DNA from: Aquimixticola soesokkakensis
GTDB taxonomy: Bacteria; Pseudomonadota; Alphaproteobacteria; Rhodobacterales; Rhodobacteraceae
Length of the DNA stretch: 64,000 nucleotides
NCBI RefSeq assembly: GCF_900172375.1
Contig: NZ_FWFS01000012.1
Location: 62,001-126,000, forward strand
Direction of reading: 5' to 3'
In this document: positions 53,669 to 62,567 of the stretch, piece after piece
Numbering within the stretch: position 1 is the stretch's first letter
Layout: each line of letters opens with the position of its first letter
Notes under the pieces: model-generated
Database searches by the model: none
What the model was told of the DNA's origin: nothing
The model's input: only the letters and a program-made list of their open reading frames with translations
Made by a program: the position numbers and the translations under genes

Positions 53669-54673
53669 TTAGTGCAGCAAGCGCCCCATCGCGGCGGCGA
53701 CATCGGCCATGCGGCTCGAAAAGCCCCATTCGTTGTCATACCAGGCCAGCACGCGCACCGTGCGCCCGCCCACCACTTTGGTTTGCTCGGGCGCGAAGGT
53801 GCAGGACGCAGTGGTGTGGTTGAAATCAATGGAAACTTTGGCCTCGGGATCATAGGACAACACAGCGCCCATATGGCCCATCGCGGCTTCGCGGACGATT
53901 TCGTTCACGTCGTTCACCGTCACATCGCGTCCCGCTTCAAAGGTCAGATCAACGCAAGACACATTGGGGGTCGGCACGCGAATCGAGGTGCCATCCAGTT
54001 TTCCGGCCAGCTCCGGCAGCACCTCGCCCAGCGCCTTTGCCGCGCCCGTCGAGGTCGGGATCATCGCCATCGCCGCTGCGCGGGCGCGGTAAAGGTCCGA
54101 GTGGCGGCGGTCCAGCGTCGGCTGATCACCCGTGTAGCTGTGAATGGTGGTCATGATGCCGCGCTCGATGCCGATGGTGTCGTTCAGCACCTTGGCGAGC
54201 GGCGCAAGGCAATTGGTGGTGCAGGATCCGTTGGACACCAGACGATCATCCGCCAGAAGCGAGCGGTGGTTCACACCGTACACAATCGTCTTGTCGACGT
54301 TGGTTGCAGGGGCGGAAATCAGCACTTTCTTTGCCCCGCGCTCAAGGTGGATTGCGGATTTCCCGCCATCATTGAACTTTCCCGAACATTCCAGAACAAC
54401 GTCCACACCAGACCAGTCCAACTCTTCGGGATTGTAGGTCGACATGACATCCATCGGGCCGCGTCCGATATCCATCGTGTTGCCCGAAACCTTGACGGTG
54501 CCGCCAAAACGCCCGTGCACGGAATCGTATTTCAACAGATGTGCATTGGTTTCAATCGGGCCGGTGGCGTTGATCCGCACGACCTGCACATCGTTGCGAG
54601 CGCTCTCGGCAATATGGGCCAAGGTGCAACGTCCGATGCGGCCAAACCCGTTGATCCCCAAAGTGATGGTCAT
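53669..54673 (-). CDS. glyceraldehyde-3-phosphate dehydrogenase, probable NADP-tolerant paralogue
   Basis: A 334-residue type I GAPDH with Cys151 in SNGSCTTNCLAP. At the cofactor-selecting position it reads RINATGP instead of INDLGP (Ala36, Thr37 in place of Asp36, Leu37). Loss of this acidic residue is seen in GapB-like enzymes that accept NADP and work in gluconeogenesis or carbon fixation. The start (MTITLGINGF) follows GGAGAAAG. Three operator-like boxes stand about 100-140 bases upstream. Confidence 0.93.
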   Translation of the reverse strand: MTITLGINGFGRIGRCTLAHIAESARNDVQVVRINATGPIETNAHLLKYDSVHGRFGGTVKVSGNTMDIGRGPMDVMSTYNPEELDWSGVDVVLECSGKFNDGGKSAIHLERGAKKVLISAPATNVDKTIVYGVNHRSLLADDRLVSNGSCTTNCLAPLAKVLNDTIGIERGIMTTIHSYTGDQPTLDRRHSDLYRARAAAMAMIPTSTGAAKALGEVLPELAGKLDGTSIRVPTPNVSCVDLTFEAGRDVTVNDVNEIVREAAMGHMGAVLSYDPEAKVSIDFNHTTASCTFAPEQTKVVGGRTVRVLAWYDNEWGFSSRMADVAAAMGRLLH

Positions 54674-54770
54674 GCGATCTTTCTCCGTTCTCGCGCGCCC
54701 AAAGGACTGGCTTTGGCGCGTCATATCCGTTGGCGCTGGTATACGCGGGGGAACGGAGGTCAGAAAGTCG

Positions 54771-54815
54771 TTTAGCGCCAACATGTTAGCGTAAACATGC
54801 CATGTTAGCGCAATC
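54771..54815. promoter_or_regulatory. three operator-like boxes upstream of gap2
   Basis: TTTAGCGCCAAC (54771-54782), GTTAGCGTAAAC (54785-54796) and GTTAGCGCAATC (54804-54815) are variants of the site upstream of gap1. The last two are preceded by CAT (ACATGTTAGCG / CCATGTTAGCG). Multiple boxes suggest cooperative binding by a LacI-type regulator. Confidence 0.55.
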
Positions 54816-54822
54816 TTAACCT

Positions 54823-55929
54823 TTATGAAGACGCCTTTAGGTGGCTTTGAAAGGCTGCCACGAGTTTCGCGTCTTCTTTGGCGGCCTCGGGAATCGCCGA
54901 ACGCGCCGCTTTCCAGCCGGTGGTATTGGCGCGACAATGCCAGAACTGCCCTGAAACCTGTGCGAAGGGAAACAGCGGGCCAGAGGGGCGGTGCACCGAC
55001 CATTCGAACCGGTCCGCCAGCGCGCCACGCGTCAGACACCATTTCGGCGGGCAGGGTTTCTCACCTGCCACCGTCCGGCTGTGCGCAGCCTGAGGCTGGG
55101 CGGTTTGCGCCACCGCAGGATACGCCCAATGCCCCTCCAGCTTGGCCAGACCAAAGCGCGATGCCGCCGCAGCCTCGTAAATGTTCGATCCGGACACAGG
55201 CGCAACCATCTCGTCGATATCAACGGCCAGAACACCTTTGGCCCGGGCAAAAAACCGCCAGCGCGCCAGTTGCATCATGCTGACTTGCAGGAATTTGGAG
55301 GGGACAACAAACTTCCCCCCCGCCTTGTCGCCGTAGGGAAACGGACAGGACACGATGGCCACGGATTTCAACCCCGTCTCGTCGCGCAACCGCGCCCCAA
55401 GAGCTGCCATATCAAAGGCCGTCGTCCCGTTGTCAAACAGCAGATAGCCCTCCATCCCATGCGCAGACACATGATAGCGCGCCCAATCCACGATCCAGTC
55501 CGGCGGCGTGTCCTTGGACATGTGAAAGCCGACATTCTGACCCAAAAACAAGGGGCTGGTGCTCTCGTGGACGGCGACCTCAAAATGCTGATCCGCCATA
55601 TCCAATGTCAACGCCTTGCCCTGCGGACAGACCACATCAATCACCTCATAGCGCAGGGACCGGCGGTGTTGGCGAATACGCGCCGCTTTGCCCCCGACCC
55701 CAAGCCCCGCGCGCAGGTCGTCGCGCAGGTTCAACAACCGAGGGCACAGCAGCCGCACGATTTTGCTCTCGCCAAGGCGAAACGCATCGTAAATCAGCGT
55801 GTGCCGGTCAAAGGCGGCCTCGTATTTGGCCGTCCGCTTGCCCGCCGCCAGCGGAAAGTCGCGCAAAATCGCACTGTCTTGCGACAGTCGCACGCCAGAA
55901 ATATCGGGAAACGCCAATGTTGCGGTCAT
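54823..55929 (-). CDS. glycosyltransferase family 92-like protein
   Basis: A 368-residue protein resembling the GT92/DUF23-type transferases. It has DWARYHVSAHGMEGYLLFDNG (acceptor-side motif with YH and DN), VLAVDIDEMVAPV as the DxD-type metal site, and a C-terminal PCPPKWCLTRG and FWHCRANTTGWK. It probably builds an extracellular glycan; donor and acceptor are unknown. It lies between gap2 and tkt; a terminator separates it from tkt. Confidence 0.65.
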   Translation of the reverse strand: MTATLAFPDISGVRLSQDSAILRDFPLAAGKRTAKYEAAFDRHTLIYDAFRLGESKIVRLLCPRLLNLRDDLRAGLGVGGKAARIRQHRRSLRYEVIDVVCPQGKALTLDMADQHFEVAVHESTSPLFLGQNVGFHMSKDTPPDWIVDWARYHVSAHGMEGYLLFDNGTTAFDMAALGARLRDETGLKSVAIVSCPFPYGDKAGGKFVVPSKFLQVSMMQLARWRFFARAKGVLAVDIDEMVAPVSGSNIYEAAAASRFGLAKLEGHWAYPAVAQTAQPQAAHSRTVAGEKPCPPKWCLTRGALADRFEWSVHRPSGPLFPFAQVSGQFWHCRANTTGWKAARSAIPEAAKEDAKLVAAFQSHLKASS

Positions 55930-55949
55930 CTAAACACCCTTGCGGCCAT

Positions 55950-55982
55950 AAAAAAACGAGCGGACACAGACATGCCCGCTCG
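55950..55982 (-). terminator. intrinsic terminator after tkt
   Basis: On the minus strand CGAGCGG and CCGCTCG enclose a 12-base loop and are followed by seven T residues, 24 bases after the tkt stop and just upstream of the glycosyltransferase-like gene. Confidence 0.88.
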
Positions 55983-56005
55983 CCTGAGATGTAACGTCGA
56001 AAAGC

Positions 56006-58027
56006 TTAGCCAATCAATGCTTTGGCTTGCGCAGCCACGTTTTCAGCCGTGATGCCGAACTGTTCGTACAGTTCGGAGGCCGGCGCCGAGGCCCCAAAGC
56101 CGCTCATGCCGACAAAGGCTTGCTTGGCCTCGCGGCCCCGCTCGCCCAGAAGCCAGCGATCCCAACCGCCCGCGCGCACGCCCGCTTCGACCGCGACCCG
56201 CACCGGACCCGGCGGCAGGATGCGGCGACGATAGGCATCGTCCTGCTCTGCAAACAGTTCCATCGAGGGCATGGACACAACGCGCGTGCCTATCCCGTCG
56301 GCTTGCAAAATGTCGCGCGCTTTCATCGCAATCTCGACTTCCGATCCGGTGGCAATCAGGATCGCCTGACGCTTGCCCTCGGCTTCGGCCAACACATAAG
56401 CGCCCATCGACACGAGGTTCTTGGTCTTATGTTCGGTGCGCAGCGTCGGCAGGTTCTGACGCGAGAGCGCCATGACCGAAGGCGTGCCCGATTGCGTCAG
56501 CGCGATTTCCCACGCTTCAGCGGTTTCGACCGTATCGCAGGGACGGAAAGTCAGCGTGTTGGGGGTCGCGCGGCAGATCGCCAGATGCTCGACCGGCTGG
56601 TGGGTCGGGCCATCTTCGCCCAGACCGATGGAGTCGTGGGTCATCACATAGACCACCGGCTGTTCCATCAGCGCCGACAAACGCATCGCAGGGCGCGCGT
56701 AATCGGTAAAGCAAAAGAACGTGCCGCCGTAGGGGCGCACGCCGCCGTGCAGCGCCATGCCGTTCATCGCCGCCGCCATACCGTGCTCGCGGATGCCGTA
56801 GTAGACATAGCGGCCTTTGCGGTTTTCGATGTCAAACGTGCCCAGATCTGCCGTCAGAGTGTTGTTCGAGCCCGTAAGATCCGCCGAACCGCCGATGGTT
56901 TCGGGCAGCACGGGGTTGACGACTTCCAGCACCATTTCGGACGATTTACGGGTGGCAACCTTGGGCTGGCCTTCGGAGACCTGCTTTTTGAGCGCGCGGA
57001 TCACCGAGGACAGCTTTTTGGGGGCTTCGCCTGCAAAGGTGCGGGCGAATTCGGCCTGACGCTGGGCGGATTGCTCTTCGAGGCGGGCTTCCCACTCGAC
57101 GCGCTCCTTGCGGCCTTTCGCGCCGACCTCTTCCCACCACGATTTGATGTCGGCGGGGATTTCAAAGGCGGGGGAGGTCCAGCCATAGGCGTCTTTGGTC
57201 GACGCAATTGCGTCAGCCGCCGTAATGGCACCGTGACCTTTGGAGGTATCCTGCGCGGGCGAGCCGATCGCGATATGGGTTTTGCAGGCAATCATCGACG
57301 GCTTGGACGATTTCTTCGCCGCTTCGATCGCTTCGTCAATCGCGACCGGATCGTGACCGTCGATTTCCTGCACATGCCAGCCTGCCGCCTTGAACCGCAT
57401 GGGCTGGTCGGTACGGTCGGAAATATCCACAGCGCCGTCGATGGTGATGCTGTTGTGATCCCAGAACACGACCAGCTTGCCCAGTTTTTGACGACCGGCA
57501 AGGGCGATGGCCTCCTGGCTGACGCCCTCCATCAGGCAACCGTCACCGGCGATGACATAGGTGTGGTGGTCTTGCAGTTTCTTGCCGAACCGCGCCCGCA
57601 GGTGCTCTTCGGCGATGGCAAAGCCGACCGAGTTGGAAATGCCCTGCCCCAGCGGCCCCGTCGTCACCTCGACACCGTCAAGATGGGTGTTCTCGGGGTG
57701 GCCTGCGGTGCGCGCGCCCCACTGGCGGAAGTTCTTGATCTGCTCAAGCGTCACCTGCTCGTAGCCGGTGAGATACAAAAGCGAGTAGATCAGCATCGAG
57801 CCGTGACCCGCCGACAGGATAAAGCGGTCGCGATCTGCCCAAAGCGGCGCGGCCGCGTCGAATTTGAGGTGCTTGGAGAACAGCACGGTGGCCACATCGG
57901 CCATGCCCATGGGCATACCGGAGTGACCCGAATTGGCGGCAGCGACCGCATCCAGCGTCAAGGTGCGAATGGCAGCGGCGCGCATCCAGTGGTCAGGGTG
58001 CGCCTCGCGCAACGTAGCGATATCCAC
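56006..58027 (-). CDS. tkt: transketolase
   Basis: A 673-residue thiamine diphosphate enzyme of the pentose phosphate and Calvin pathways. It has [35 protein letters not shown], the ThDP motif [13 protein letters not shown], and in the pyrimidine domain [21 protein letters not shown] and [18 protein letters not shown]. Domain order and length are normal. Next to the gap genes it forms a sugar-phosphate cluster. Confidence 0.96.
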   Translation of the reverse strand: MDIATLREAHPDHWMRAAAIRTLTLDAVAAANSGHSGMPMGMADVATVLFSKHLKFDAAAPLWADRDRFILSAGHGSMLIYSLLYLTGYEQVTLEQIKNFRQWGARTAGHPENTHLDGVEVTTGPLGQGISNSVGFAIAEEHLRARFGKKLQDHHTYVIAGDGCLMEGVSQEAIALAGRQKLGKLVVFWDHNSITIDGAVDISDRTDQPMRFKAAGWHVQEIDGHDPVAIDEAIEAAKKSSKPSMIACKTHIAIGSPAQDTSKGHGAITAADAIASTKDAYGWTSPAFEIPADIKSWWEEVGAKGRKERVEWEARLEEQSAQRQAEFARTFAGEAPKKLSSVIRALKKQVSEGQPKVATRKSSEMVLEVVNPVLPETIGGSADLTGSNNTLTADLGTFDIENRKGRYVYYGIREHGMAAAMNGMALHGGVRPYGGTFFCFTDYARPAMRLSALMEQPVVYVMTHDSIGLGEDGPTHQPVEHLAICRATPNTLTFRPCDTVETAEAWEIALTQSGTPSVMALSRQNLPTLRTEHKTKNLVSMGAYVLAEAEGKRQAILIATGSEVEIAMKARDILQADGIGTRVVSMPSMELFAEQDDAYRRRILPPGPVRVAVEAGVRAGGWDRWLLGERGREAKQAFVGMSGFGASAPASELYEQFGITAENVAAQAKALIG

Positions 58028-58378
58028 GGGTGTTCCTCCTCTTGAAACAGAGCAATGGCTTTTTTCGTTGCGCCTCTGATAGCAAACGAGTGCGGAAGAT
58101 CAAGCGAATGGGGCGCCTCGGGCGCTCAAACGCCGCCCAAAGCGATCAAACCTGTGCAATCAAACGCCGCTTGGCGCAAAACGCCAATCCACCGCCGAAC
58201 TGTGGACATGCCCGCGCCTTGCGCTAGCCTTTCGATTCGAGGCATGATTTAAACACCGAAAGCTTGTCAGGTGGTCCTGCGGCCGGTTTGCGCCGTCAGG
58301 ACCTGCGAGCAACAGGATGCAGAGCACCGCAGATCAACATGCGGGAAAGCGAAGGCGAAAGATAAATGGGCGATCAGC
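58028..58378. other. divergent tkt / coiled-coil gene intergenic region
   Basis: Three hundred and fifty bases with promoters for both sides. A hairpin GGTCCTG/CAGGACC (58273-58279 with 58297-58303) plus GGC/GCC inside stands upstream of the coiled-coil gene. No gap-type operator box is evident. Nothing else recognised. Confidence 0.45.
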
Positions 58379-58984
58379 ATGAGTGATTTTTCGCAATACG
58401 AGGCGCGCATCAACGCCGCCCTTGAACGGATCGGCAGCGGGCTGGACACAGCTCTTGAGGCCGCGCGCGCCCCGCAAGGCGGCATTTCGACCGAAGCGAT
58501 GGAAGAAGAAATGGGCCGTCTGCGCGAGACGCTCGAGGCCGAGCGTGCCGAAAAAGCCCAGCTTGTCTCCCGCGTCAAGGCGATCAAGGACCGGCAGGAA
58601 TTGCATGTCACGACCCTGGAAAAAGAAGTAGAGAACCTGCGCAAACAACTGATGTCGCAAGATATCTCGGCCCAGCGCCTCAAGGCCGTCAACGACCAGC
58701 TGCGCGCCAATTCCGCCGAATTGCGCGCGGCTTGCGAAACGGGTGTTGTGGACGCGCATTTGATCAACAAGTCCATGCTGGGCGAGTTGGACGGCCTGCG
58801 GGCCAGCCGCGACGCCGATAGCAGCGAAATCGAAGCCATTCTGGCCGAATTGCGCCCCTTTGTCAGCGACGCGGCCCCAACCCTGCCCCCCCAGACCTTG
58901 ACCGCCCAGACCTTGACCGCCCAGCCCCTGCCCGACCAGACCCTACCCGTCCAAACGCCGCCCGAGGAGGACACCGATGCCTGA
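58379..58984 (+). CDS. coiled-coil protein upstream of zapA
   Basis: A 201-residue soluble protein with long heptad-rich helices (about 40-130; MEEEMGRLRETLEAERAEKAQ, LEKEVENLRKQL) and a C-terminal threonine/proline repeat (QTLTAQTLTAQPLPDQTL). The last eight bases overlap zapA, so the two are coupled; a role with ZapA at the division site is suggested by context only. The repeat is encoded by 15-bp units near 58894-58950. Confidence 0.7.
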   Translation: MSDFSQYEARINAALERIGSGLDTALEAARAPQGGISTEAMEEEMGRLRETLEAERAEKAQLVSRVKAIKDRQELHVTTLEKEVENLRKQLMSQDISAQRLKAVNDQLRANSAELRAACETGVVDAHLINKSMLGELDGLRASRDADSSEIEAILAELRPFVSDAAPTLPPQTLTAQTLTAQPLPDQTLPVQTPPEEDTDA

Positions 58985-59372
58985 GATCCAAGTCACAATC
59001 GGCGGTCGTGAATATGAAGTGGCCTGTCAGGAGGGCGAACAGCACTTCTTGCAATCTGCTGCGGCGCTTCTGGATGGCGAAGCCTCTGTTCTGGCGGGGG
59101 CCATCGGACGCCTCCCCGAAGCGCGCATGCTGCTGATGGCAGGGCTGATGCTGGCCGATAAAACCGCCGGCATGGACGAACAGCTGAAATCGCTTGAGAA
59201 AAAGCTCGCCGCCCAAGAGGCAACGATTGCCGAGTTGCGCGACCGCCCCGACCCCGAGCCGACCCGTGTCGAAGTGCCCGTGGTGCCCCAAAGCGTCACC
59301 GACAGCTTTGCCGAAATCGCCGCCCGCGCCGAAGCCCTTGCCGCCTCTCTCGAAGAGCGCAGCGCCGGATAG
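58977..59372 (+). CDS. zapA: cell division protein ZapA
   Basis: A 131-residue FtsZ-ring stabiliser with the ZapA N-terminal fold (IQVTIGGREYEVACQEGEQHFLQ), a helical dimerisation region (AARMLL-like ARMLLMAGLMLADKTAGM) and a coiled coil, extended by a tail longer than in E. coli. Overlaps the preceding gene. Followed by a terminator. No 6S RNA was recognised immediately downstream, where it often lies. Confidence 0.88.
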   Translation: MPEIQVTIGGREYEVACQEGEQHFLQSAAALLDGEASVLAGAIGRLPEARMLLMAGLMLADKTAGMDEQLKSLEKKLAAQEATIAELRDRPDPEPTRVEVPVVPQSVTDSFAEIAARAEALAASLEERSAG

Positions 59373-59395
59373 CGCGCCTGCCGCCACCATCTGCC

Positions 59396-59433
59396 AAAAG
59401 CCGCCGGTTTGCGACACGGGACCGGCGGCTTTT
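59396..59433 (+). terminator. intrinsic terminator after zapA
   Basis: AAAAGCCGCCGG pairs perfectly with CCGGCGGCTTTT around a 14-base loop. Confidence 0.9.
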
Positions 59434-59514
59434 CGCTGCCCGACGATCGCGCCACTCGCCCCTGCGCGCTGACCGCCTATCTGAGGCGAAGACAGCACAT
59501 TCCTGGAGGTCCCG

Positions 59515-59889
59515 ATGTCTCTTTTTCCCAAGCTTGCCACCGCCCTTGGCGCGATTGCCCTGAGCGCAAGCGCAGCCGCCGCCCAAGACAGCGCAGCCCA
59601 AGACAGCGGGCCCGCCCAAATCGCCCCGCCCTCGCCTGTGCATTTCACCTGCGAGCGCGGCGTCAAAATAGATGCGGTTTTCACCGGGGATGTCGCGGCG
59701 GTGCTGGTCGAGGGGCGCCTCATCAGCCTTAGCCGTGCGCAATCGGCCTCCGGCGCGCGCTACAGCTTTCCCGGCGGTTCGGGCTATGATTTCTGGACCA
59801 AAGGCGACACCGCACGGCTTGACTGGTTCGACGCAGAAATCGGTGAAAGCGTGACGCTCTACGCCCGGTGCAAAACCGACCCCGCCTGA
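59515..59889 (+). CDS. MliC-like periplasmic lysozyme inhibitor
   Basis: A 124-residue secreted protein with a signal peptide (ALGAIALSASAAAA). The MliC-like domain has FTCERGVKIDAVF, LISLSRAQSASGARY and YDFWTKGDTARLDW. MliC proteins inhibit C-type lysozyme; there is no lipobox cysteine, so it is soluble in the periplasm. RBS TGGAGG. Cysteines 46 and 120 could form the family disulfide. Confidence 0.75.
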   Translation: MSLFPKLATALGAIALSASAAAAQDSAAQDSGPAQIAPPSPVHFTCERGVKIDAVFTGDVAAVLVEGRLISLSRAQSASGARYSFPGGSGYDFWTKGDTARLDWFDAEIGESVTLYARCKTDPA

Positions 59890-59898
59890 CCTTGCGTT

Positions 59899-60312
59899 TC
59901 AGAGGATGTCGATGGGAACGCGGGCGCTGAACCTGTGGCCCTCGTCATCCTGCCAGGCAAAATCGAACAGGCCGACACTGCCCGCCGCCCCGTCGATATG
60001 CGCCTCGAACACAAGCTCGGGATCCGGCGACACCCCCGGCTCGAAGCGCACGTCAATCACGGTCTCGCCGTTGAAAAGACAGGAAAATGAATGGATGATG
60101 GCGCGCGGCACGATCTGCCCGTCATCCCCCGCTCGACGCCCCGTTTCCATCGGGTGACACAGCGCCGCGCGCACCGCCACGCAGGCGCCCGACCTGGCCG
60201 ATTTGGGCAGGGTGACCTTTGGCGTGCTCTGGCGTGGACCGCGGTTCAGGCGCGCGCGCAGCGCCGTGGCGCCTGTGTCGGGCGCGGGGCGTTCTGGCGG
60301 GGTCTCAGCCAC
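59899..60312 (-). CDS. SoxZ-like sulfur carrier subunit
   Basis: A 137-residue protein whose residues 27-137 match SoxZ: CHPMETGRR (52-60), IIHSFSCLFNGETV and FDFAWQDDEGH. SoxZ is the half of the SoxYZ carrier without the sulfur-binding cysteine. The first 25 residues (from a GTG start) are low-complexity and the true start may be later. It follows the SoxY-like gene by 38 bases. No other sox gene is in the window. Confidence 0.8.
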   Translation of the reverse strand: MAETPPERPAPDTGATALRARLNRGPRQSTPKVTLPKSARSGACVAVRAALCHPMETGRRAGDDGQIVPRAIIHSFSCLFNGETVIDVRFEPGVSPDPELVFEAHIDGAAGSVGLFDFAWQDDEGHRFSARVPIDIL

Positions 60313-60350
60313 GACGCGCCCCCGCGTCAGTACTCCTGCGCGCGCCCGTC

Positions 60351-60806
60351 TCAGTTCGCATAACCGCCGCCCGACAGCGAAACGGCGGTTTCAAGCTGCA
60401 CAAAGCGGTTCGGCTCGATCTCCGCGACCAACACCAGATCCTGCACCGCATCTGCGCCCCGCTCCGGTGTGTCTTGCGTCCCAAGCCGCACGCTCGTTTC
60501 AAACCGGCGCGCACCGGCACGCGGTCCAAAGCGCACATCCGCCAGCAAAACCGACGGCGCGCCTTTGGCAAAAAGCGCCAGCCTGCGGGCTTGAACGGCC
60601 TCCAGAACCACCGGCACACGGCGCGCATCGCCGATGATCTGCGGCAGTCCCAACCGCAGGCTGCCCGCAGAGGCCGCTTGGGGCACCACCCCGTTGGTAT
60701 AGATCGCAATCGCATCGCCCATCGCCATCGCGGGACGCGCGGGCAAAAGCATCGCAGCCGTGGCTCCGAATCCCAAACTCAACACATCCCGACGCGTCAG
60801 CTTCAA
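60351..60806 (-). CDS. SoxY-like protein lacking the C-terminal cysteine motif
   Basis: A 151-residue exported protein with a Tat-like signal (TRRDVLSLGFGATAAMLL) and the SoxY fold (LRLGLPQIIGDARRVPVVLE). SoxY normally ends GGCGG, whose Cys carries the sulfur. Here the end is SGGGYAN, with no cysteine in the tail and no frameshift that would restore one. So it cannot carry sulfur in the usual way. The start is a TTG with AGGAGAG six bases upstream; an ATG at 60833 is the alternative. Confidence 0.7.
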   Translation of the reverse strand: MKLTRRDVLSLGFGATAAMLLPARPAMAMGDAIAIYTNGVVPQAASAGSLRLGLPQIIGDARRVPVVLEAVQARRLALFAKGAPSVLLADVRFGPRAGARRFETSVRLGTQDTPERGADAVQDLVLVAEIEPNRFVQLETAVSLSGGGYAN

Positions 60807-60991
60807 AACATTCTCTCCTGCGACAGCCCGCATAGCGCCCTTGGCGCGTGGTTTGACCTTAACCTCCCTGCGCGCAGGTGCAACCGCCCCCGGATCGTCG
60901 CCCCGCTGGTACGCGGGATGCCTGCGCCGCCCGCCAAACCGGTCGCGCTCTTTCGCCGCTCGGTTGTGCATGCTAACTGCTGAGGGCCACA

Positions 60992-61405
60992 ATGCAGCCA
61001 GAGGACCCCGACGTGAGCCCGACCACGCCCGACATGCCGCCCCAAGTCGCGCCCCGCGACGCCCCGTTCAGCCCGCAGCAGATCAGCGAGAGCGCGATGG
61101 ACACCATGGTCGATCAGGCGCAAGCGGCGGCGGCCCTGTTGAAAGCGCTCAGCCATTCGGGGCGGCTGCAATTGTTGTGCCACCTTGTCACCGGCGAAAA
61201 AACCGTCACCGCGCTGGAACATCTGCTCGGCGCGCGCCAAGCCGCCGTAAGCCAGCAACTTGCGCGCCTGCGCAGCGACGGGATCGTCACGCCCCGCCGC
61301 GCGGGCAAGGCGATTTACTATTCGCTCACCGATCCGCGCGCTCAAGCCGTGCTCGAAACGCTGTACGACCAGTTTTGCGCCGCCCCAGACGCAAGCGCCC
61401 CCTAG
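60992..61405 (+). CDS. ArsR family regulator, SqrR/BigR/SoxR-like
   Basis: A 137-residue winged-helix repressor (ALSHSGRLQLLCHLVTGEK; LGARQAAVSQQLARLRSDG). The two cysteines Cys63 (LLCHL) and Cys129 (DQFCA) match the pair that forms a polysulfide bridge in SqrR/BigR persulfide sensors. Divergent from the SoxYZ-like pair, so it is probably their sulfide-responsive repressor. The N-terminal 40 residues are extra; MDTMVDQ near residue 36 may be the true start. Confidence 0.85.
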   Translation: MQPEDPDVSPTTPDMPPQVAPRDAPFSPQQISESAMDTMVDQAQAAAALLKALSHSGRLQLLCHLVTGEKTVTALEHLLGARQAAVSQQLARLRSDGIVTPRRAGKAIYYSLTDPRAQAVLETLYDQFCAAPDASAP

Positions 61406-61438
61406 TCCCCAAATCAGAGCGACCACAAAGGACAGACC

Positions 61439-61981
61439 ATGGCTGACGCGCCGACCTACACCGATCTTGCGCAGGGCTTTACCCCCGCCCCCGAACATAG
61501 CCGCGATCTGCGCGATGCCTTTGGCCAATTTGCCACGGGCATCACCGTTGTCACCACCACAACGGCCCAGGGCCCGATTGGCATGACTGTCAATTCCTTT
61601 GCCTCCGTGTCGCTCGATCCGGCGCTTTTGCTCTGGTGTCCGGGCAAGTTTTCCAGCCGCTACGCCGCCTTCACCGCAGGCGCGCCCTTCGCGGTCCATG
61701 TGCTTGCCGCCGATCAGGAACCCATCGCGCGACAGCTCGCGGGGGACGGATATCTGTTCGACGGTCTGGACATGGCGCTCTCGCCCGCGGGCGTCCCCCT
61801 GATCGCAGGCTGCCTTGCACGGTTTGAATGCGTCCAGCACGATCTGGTTGACGCCGGAGACCACGCAATTGTCATCGGTCGCATCACCCGCGCGCATCAC
61901 GAACCCGGCGAACCGCTTCTTTTCGTTTCGGGCCAGTATTCGCGCCGTGATGCCCTGAGCGCGGCCAAAGACGATGACTAA
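61439..61981 (+). CDS. flavin reductase family protein
   Basis: A 180-residue FMN-binding split-barrel protein (FGQFATGITVVTTTTAQGP; MTVNSFASVSLDPALLLWCPG; FEC..HDLVDAGDHAIVIGRI). It would supply reduced flavin or act as a flavoenzyme; the partner is unknown. It follows the ArsR gene by 33 bases and overlaps the next gene by eight. Confidence 0.85.
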   Translation: MADAPTYTDLAQGFTPAPEHSRDLRDAFGQFATGITVVTTTTAQGPIGMTVNSFASVSLDPALLLWCPGKFSSRYAAFTAGAPFAVHVLAADQEPIARQLAGDGYLFDGLDMALSPAGVPLIAGCLARFECVQHDLVDAGDHAIVIGRITRAHHEPGEPLLFVSGQYSRRDALSAAKDDD

Positions 61982-62546
61982 CGCCCCCGAATTGTGGCAC
62001 GACGATCTCGCGCTGCTGTGGCAAGAGGCATGGCACGCCCTCAGCCCCTCTGCGCCGCAAACGCCGCCACAGGCCCGCCGCGTCGTGCTGTCGACCCTGG
62101 ACGCAGAGGGAGCGCCACAGGCGCGTATTCTGGTGCTGCGCCATGCCCGCGCCGACACGGCTATTGTCGAGATGCACACCGATGCGGCCACGCCAAAAGT
62201 TGCGCAAATCGCGCGGGATCCGCGCGCAAGCCTGACGTTTTGGGACGAAAGCCGCAGCCTGCAATTGCGCCTCACGGGCCGTGTCAGCGTGATCACCGGC
62301 GCACAGGCCCAAACCGCTTGGGACGCCGTGCCGGCCTTTGCCCGCGCCAATTACGGCGTTGAACCGATCCCCGGCCAGACCATCGCCACCCCCGCGGCTT
62401 TCGCGCGCACCCCCGATCCCGCGCGCTTTGCGGTGCTGCGCTTTGGCGTCGACACGCTGGATGCGGTCGTACTGTGCGACCCCCAACACCGACGGGCATT
62501 TTTCGAACGCTCCCGCCAGTTTTCTGGTGTTTGGTGCGCCCCCTAA
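61974..62546 (+). CDS. pyridoxamine 5'-phosphate oxidase family protein
   Basis: A 190-residue split-barrel flavoprotein-like domain (RRVVLSTLDAEGAPQARILVLRH; DPRASLTFWDESRSLQLRLTG). It is distinct from PdxH (true enzyme at 12101) because the PdxH C-terminal catalytic segment is missing. Function unknown. It overlaps the flavin reductase gene (ATGACTAA), so both are likely translated together. Confidence 0.8.
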   Translation: MTNAPELWHDDLALLWQEAWHALSPSAPQTPPQARRVVLSTLDAEGAPQARILVLRHARADTAIVEMHTDAATPKVAQIARDPRASLTFWDESRSLQLRLTGRVSVITGAQAQTAWDAVPAFARANYGVEPIPGQTIATPAAFARTPDPARFAVLRFGVDTLDAVVLCDPQHRRAFFERSRQFSGVWCAP

Positions 62547-62567
62547 CCGCAAAAGGTCACCCCGCGC

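Noticed and set aside
54674-55042. 123-codon N-terminal extension of gap2
   Set aside because: It overlaps the operator boxes and the glycosyltransferase-like gene; GAPDH begins at MTITLGINGF.
59373-59514. 6S RNA downstream of zapA
   Set aside because: Only 142 bases separate zapA from the next gene, a terminator fills part of it, and no 6S-like closing stem and bubble is visible.
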